Assembly: GCA_029202485.1 (NCBI GenBank)
Contig: CP119313.1
Location: forward strand, 4,464,001 to 4,528,000
Source of the DNA: Candidatus Pedobacter colombiensis
Lineage (GTDB): Bacteria; Bacteroidota; Bacteroidia; Sphingobacteriales; Sphingobacteriaceae
Reading direction: 5' to 3'
Length of the DNA: 64,000 nucleotides
Shown here: piece by piece, positions 63,701 through 64,000 of the stretch
Position numbering within the stretch: position 1 is the stretch's first letter
Layout: every line of letters starts with the position of its first letter
The notes under the pieces: model-generated
Told to the model about the DNA's origin: nothing
The model's input: the letters and a program-made list of their open reading frames with translations, nothing else
Database searches by the model: none
Made by a program: the position numbers and the translations under genes

Positions 63701-64000
63701 TTCTGCTTTCGCATCCGTTTCTTGCAGCAGTAACAAAGAAATCATAAGTACCCGCAGCCAAAGTAGCAGGCGTTGCATAGGTAGTGCCCTCTGCCATAAA
63801 CGTAGCTCCCTGGTACCATCTGTAAGTGACATTTGCCTGAGGGTTTGTAACCGACAATACTGCCGATGATCCCTGACATGCACCTGCGGTTTGTGCAAAA
63901 ACAGTTGGAGCGGCTAATACACGCTGTGCATAATTCACATCTATAGAAGTAAAGGCTCCTAAAAGTCCGGAGTTTAATTTTACTTCGACAGCATCAAATT
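60744..64000 (-). CDS. Large T9SS type B repeat protein, C-terminal part (runs off right edge)
   Basis: The frame is open from the stop at 60744 to the window edge (1085 codons) with no start inside, so the N-terminus is missing. It holds repeated Ig-like modules: two or more of about 85 residues at the start, five very similar 89-residue repeats (62073-63407) and three more distant copies. A fibronectin III-like domain follows (about 61.3-61.05 kb), then the type B sorting domain with NTFTPNGDGKNDVFYVYGN and a GTITLLR end. It is an exported surface protein, probably an adhesin. It precedes PorP/SprF by two bases or more, depending on the chosen start, and PorE-like OmpA, forming the second triad. 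Confidence 0.9.
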   Translation of the reverse strand, partial: FDAVEVKLNSGLLGAFTSIDVNYAQRVLAAPTVFAQTAGACQGSSAVLSVTNPQANVTYRWYQGATFMAEGTTYATPATLAAGTYDFFVTAARNGCESRRVKVAVTILPLPLPPVANMVSPVTTCINTPVTLSVKPVSGVVFNWFDAAVGGNQLVTNNTNYTTAANLAVGTYDYYVEAVNANSCTNSTRTKITLIVQSNALPTDIIVNDVTICSGTKATLNATAPSISGATFSWYKDPALKDIPFVGANFTTDALTATTKYYVVVNGPNTCANDASSAKIVTVTVNRNSVASDIVITDKTICAGSIATLNATSTTVTTPVFRWYKDPLLTDVPFAGASFTTDALTATTKYYVTVSGDGTCANNAASAKVVTVTVNRNGTAADIVAADKSTCSGTAVVLTASSTLNNAVFSWYRDAALADLAVRSSSFTTPALTVTTKYYVTVSANDVCANDAANAKVVTVTVNRNGVASDITLADKTICSGTAAILSASSAVPLPVFKWYRDASLTDLAFEGPNFTTPALTLTTKYYVTVSGTGVCANDMNTAKVVTVTVTRNGEVKDIISADQTICSGQTAALTVSSGTVNNAVFTWYRDAGLTDVAFRGTNVTTPILITTTRYYVTVSGDGVCENLPGSAKMVTVTVNPVPNVPIIGPANPTVCSGDATILTVQNPQAGITYEWYTAAVGGTLLNTGISYTTGPLNANVDYYLQATNASNCGSVSGRVKITVTVTNRPQPPSVVLGTVNTCIGSGATLAVSNVVAGVTYNWYATATSTDVLGSGATFTSPPATTTTTTYYVEAKSGNCTSTSRTPVVVNAGALPNPPATVSGAGNPVCPGSTIVLTVNNPDPAFKYVWFSAQTGGTVLAEGNSFTVPALNATTVYYVGSVNLVSGCSSSTRTAVTVTVLTRLAAPVVSIQFTTATSITFAWAPVPGATAYEVSTDAGLTWVSPSSGPAGTTHLVAGLNPDQQVTIRVRAKGQLDCQLSDATTFTGKAENPLGNNIFVPNTFTPNGDGKNDVFYVYGNTIAKLRLRVYNQWGQFLYESLTIQNGWDGTYKGEMQPNGVYVYYLEVEFNDGTKATKKGTITLLR
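62073..63407 (-). repeat. Five tandem 89-residue repeats in the second type B protein
   Basis: The stretch is 445 codons, exactly five units of 89. Each has a DIxxxDxTICSGxxAxL opening, an FxWYxDxxLxD middle, and TTKYYVTVSGxGxCAN followed by AKVVTVTVNRN. The Cys pair is conserved in every unit. Confidence 0.85.

Overview
The window looks like a Bacteroidota chromosome, most likely Sphingobacteriaceae (Pedobacter-like). The evidence is the low G+C, several promoters of the TTG-N20-TAnnTTTG type, type IX secretion (T9SS) sorting domains of types A and B, three PorP/SprF-family proteins, FKBP lipoproteins and an RHS-core relic. This placement is inference from gene content. I saw no tRNA, rRNA or CRISPR array.

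Layout. 1-2.9 kb: light-dependent DNA repair, with a truncated DASH cryptochrome, a TIGR01777-type epimerase and a class I photolyase. 2.9-6.5 kb: two overlapping FKBP lipoprotein genes, then an accessory patch with a decayed RHS core, a small lipoprotein/membrane gene pair and a PH-domain membrane protein. 6.5-16.3 kb: a leftward fatty-acid degradation block (acyl-CoA ligase, gamma-glutamyltransferase, MarR regulator, two-domain FadB-like protein, thiolase, acyl-CoA dehydrogenase). 16.3-17.3 kb: a gene-poor spacer with an 11-bp-period palindromic array and a candidate structured RNA. 17.29-19.22 kb: a group IIC intron with an intact reverse transcriptase, inserted directly after a transcription terminator.

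19.3-33.8 kb: a giant T9SS type B repeat protein (about 3,900 residues) with its PorP/SprF and OmpA partners in one leftward unit. 34-39.8 kb: a propeller-type sensor kinase and a response regulator in tail-to-tail overlap, CutC, and small envelope proteins. 40-48.4 kb: an M61 peptidase, an RND efflux operon (adaptor, pump, TolC) and a GlcNAc-kinase-like ATPase. 48.4-64 kb: a second T9SS-rich block with a LamG/type A protein followed by a PID-CTERM-like small protein, a GAF protein, a third PorP/SprF convergent with a type B beta-helix protein, and a second type B protein/PorP-SprF/OmpA unit that runs off the right edge.

How the genes work together. The two triads and the convergent pair give three type B cargo proteins and three PorP/SprF paralogues, consistent with cargo-specific surface export. 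The fad block would convert fatty acids to acetyl-CoA under a MarR repressor that has a candidate operator at its own start site. The least explained signals are non-coding: three intergenic palindromic arrays with exact 7- or 11-bp periods, and a nested stem-loop preceded by a -7 promoter box at 16.8 kb.
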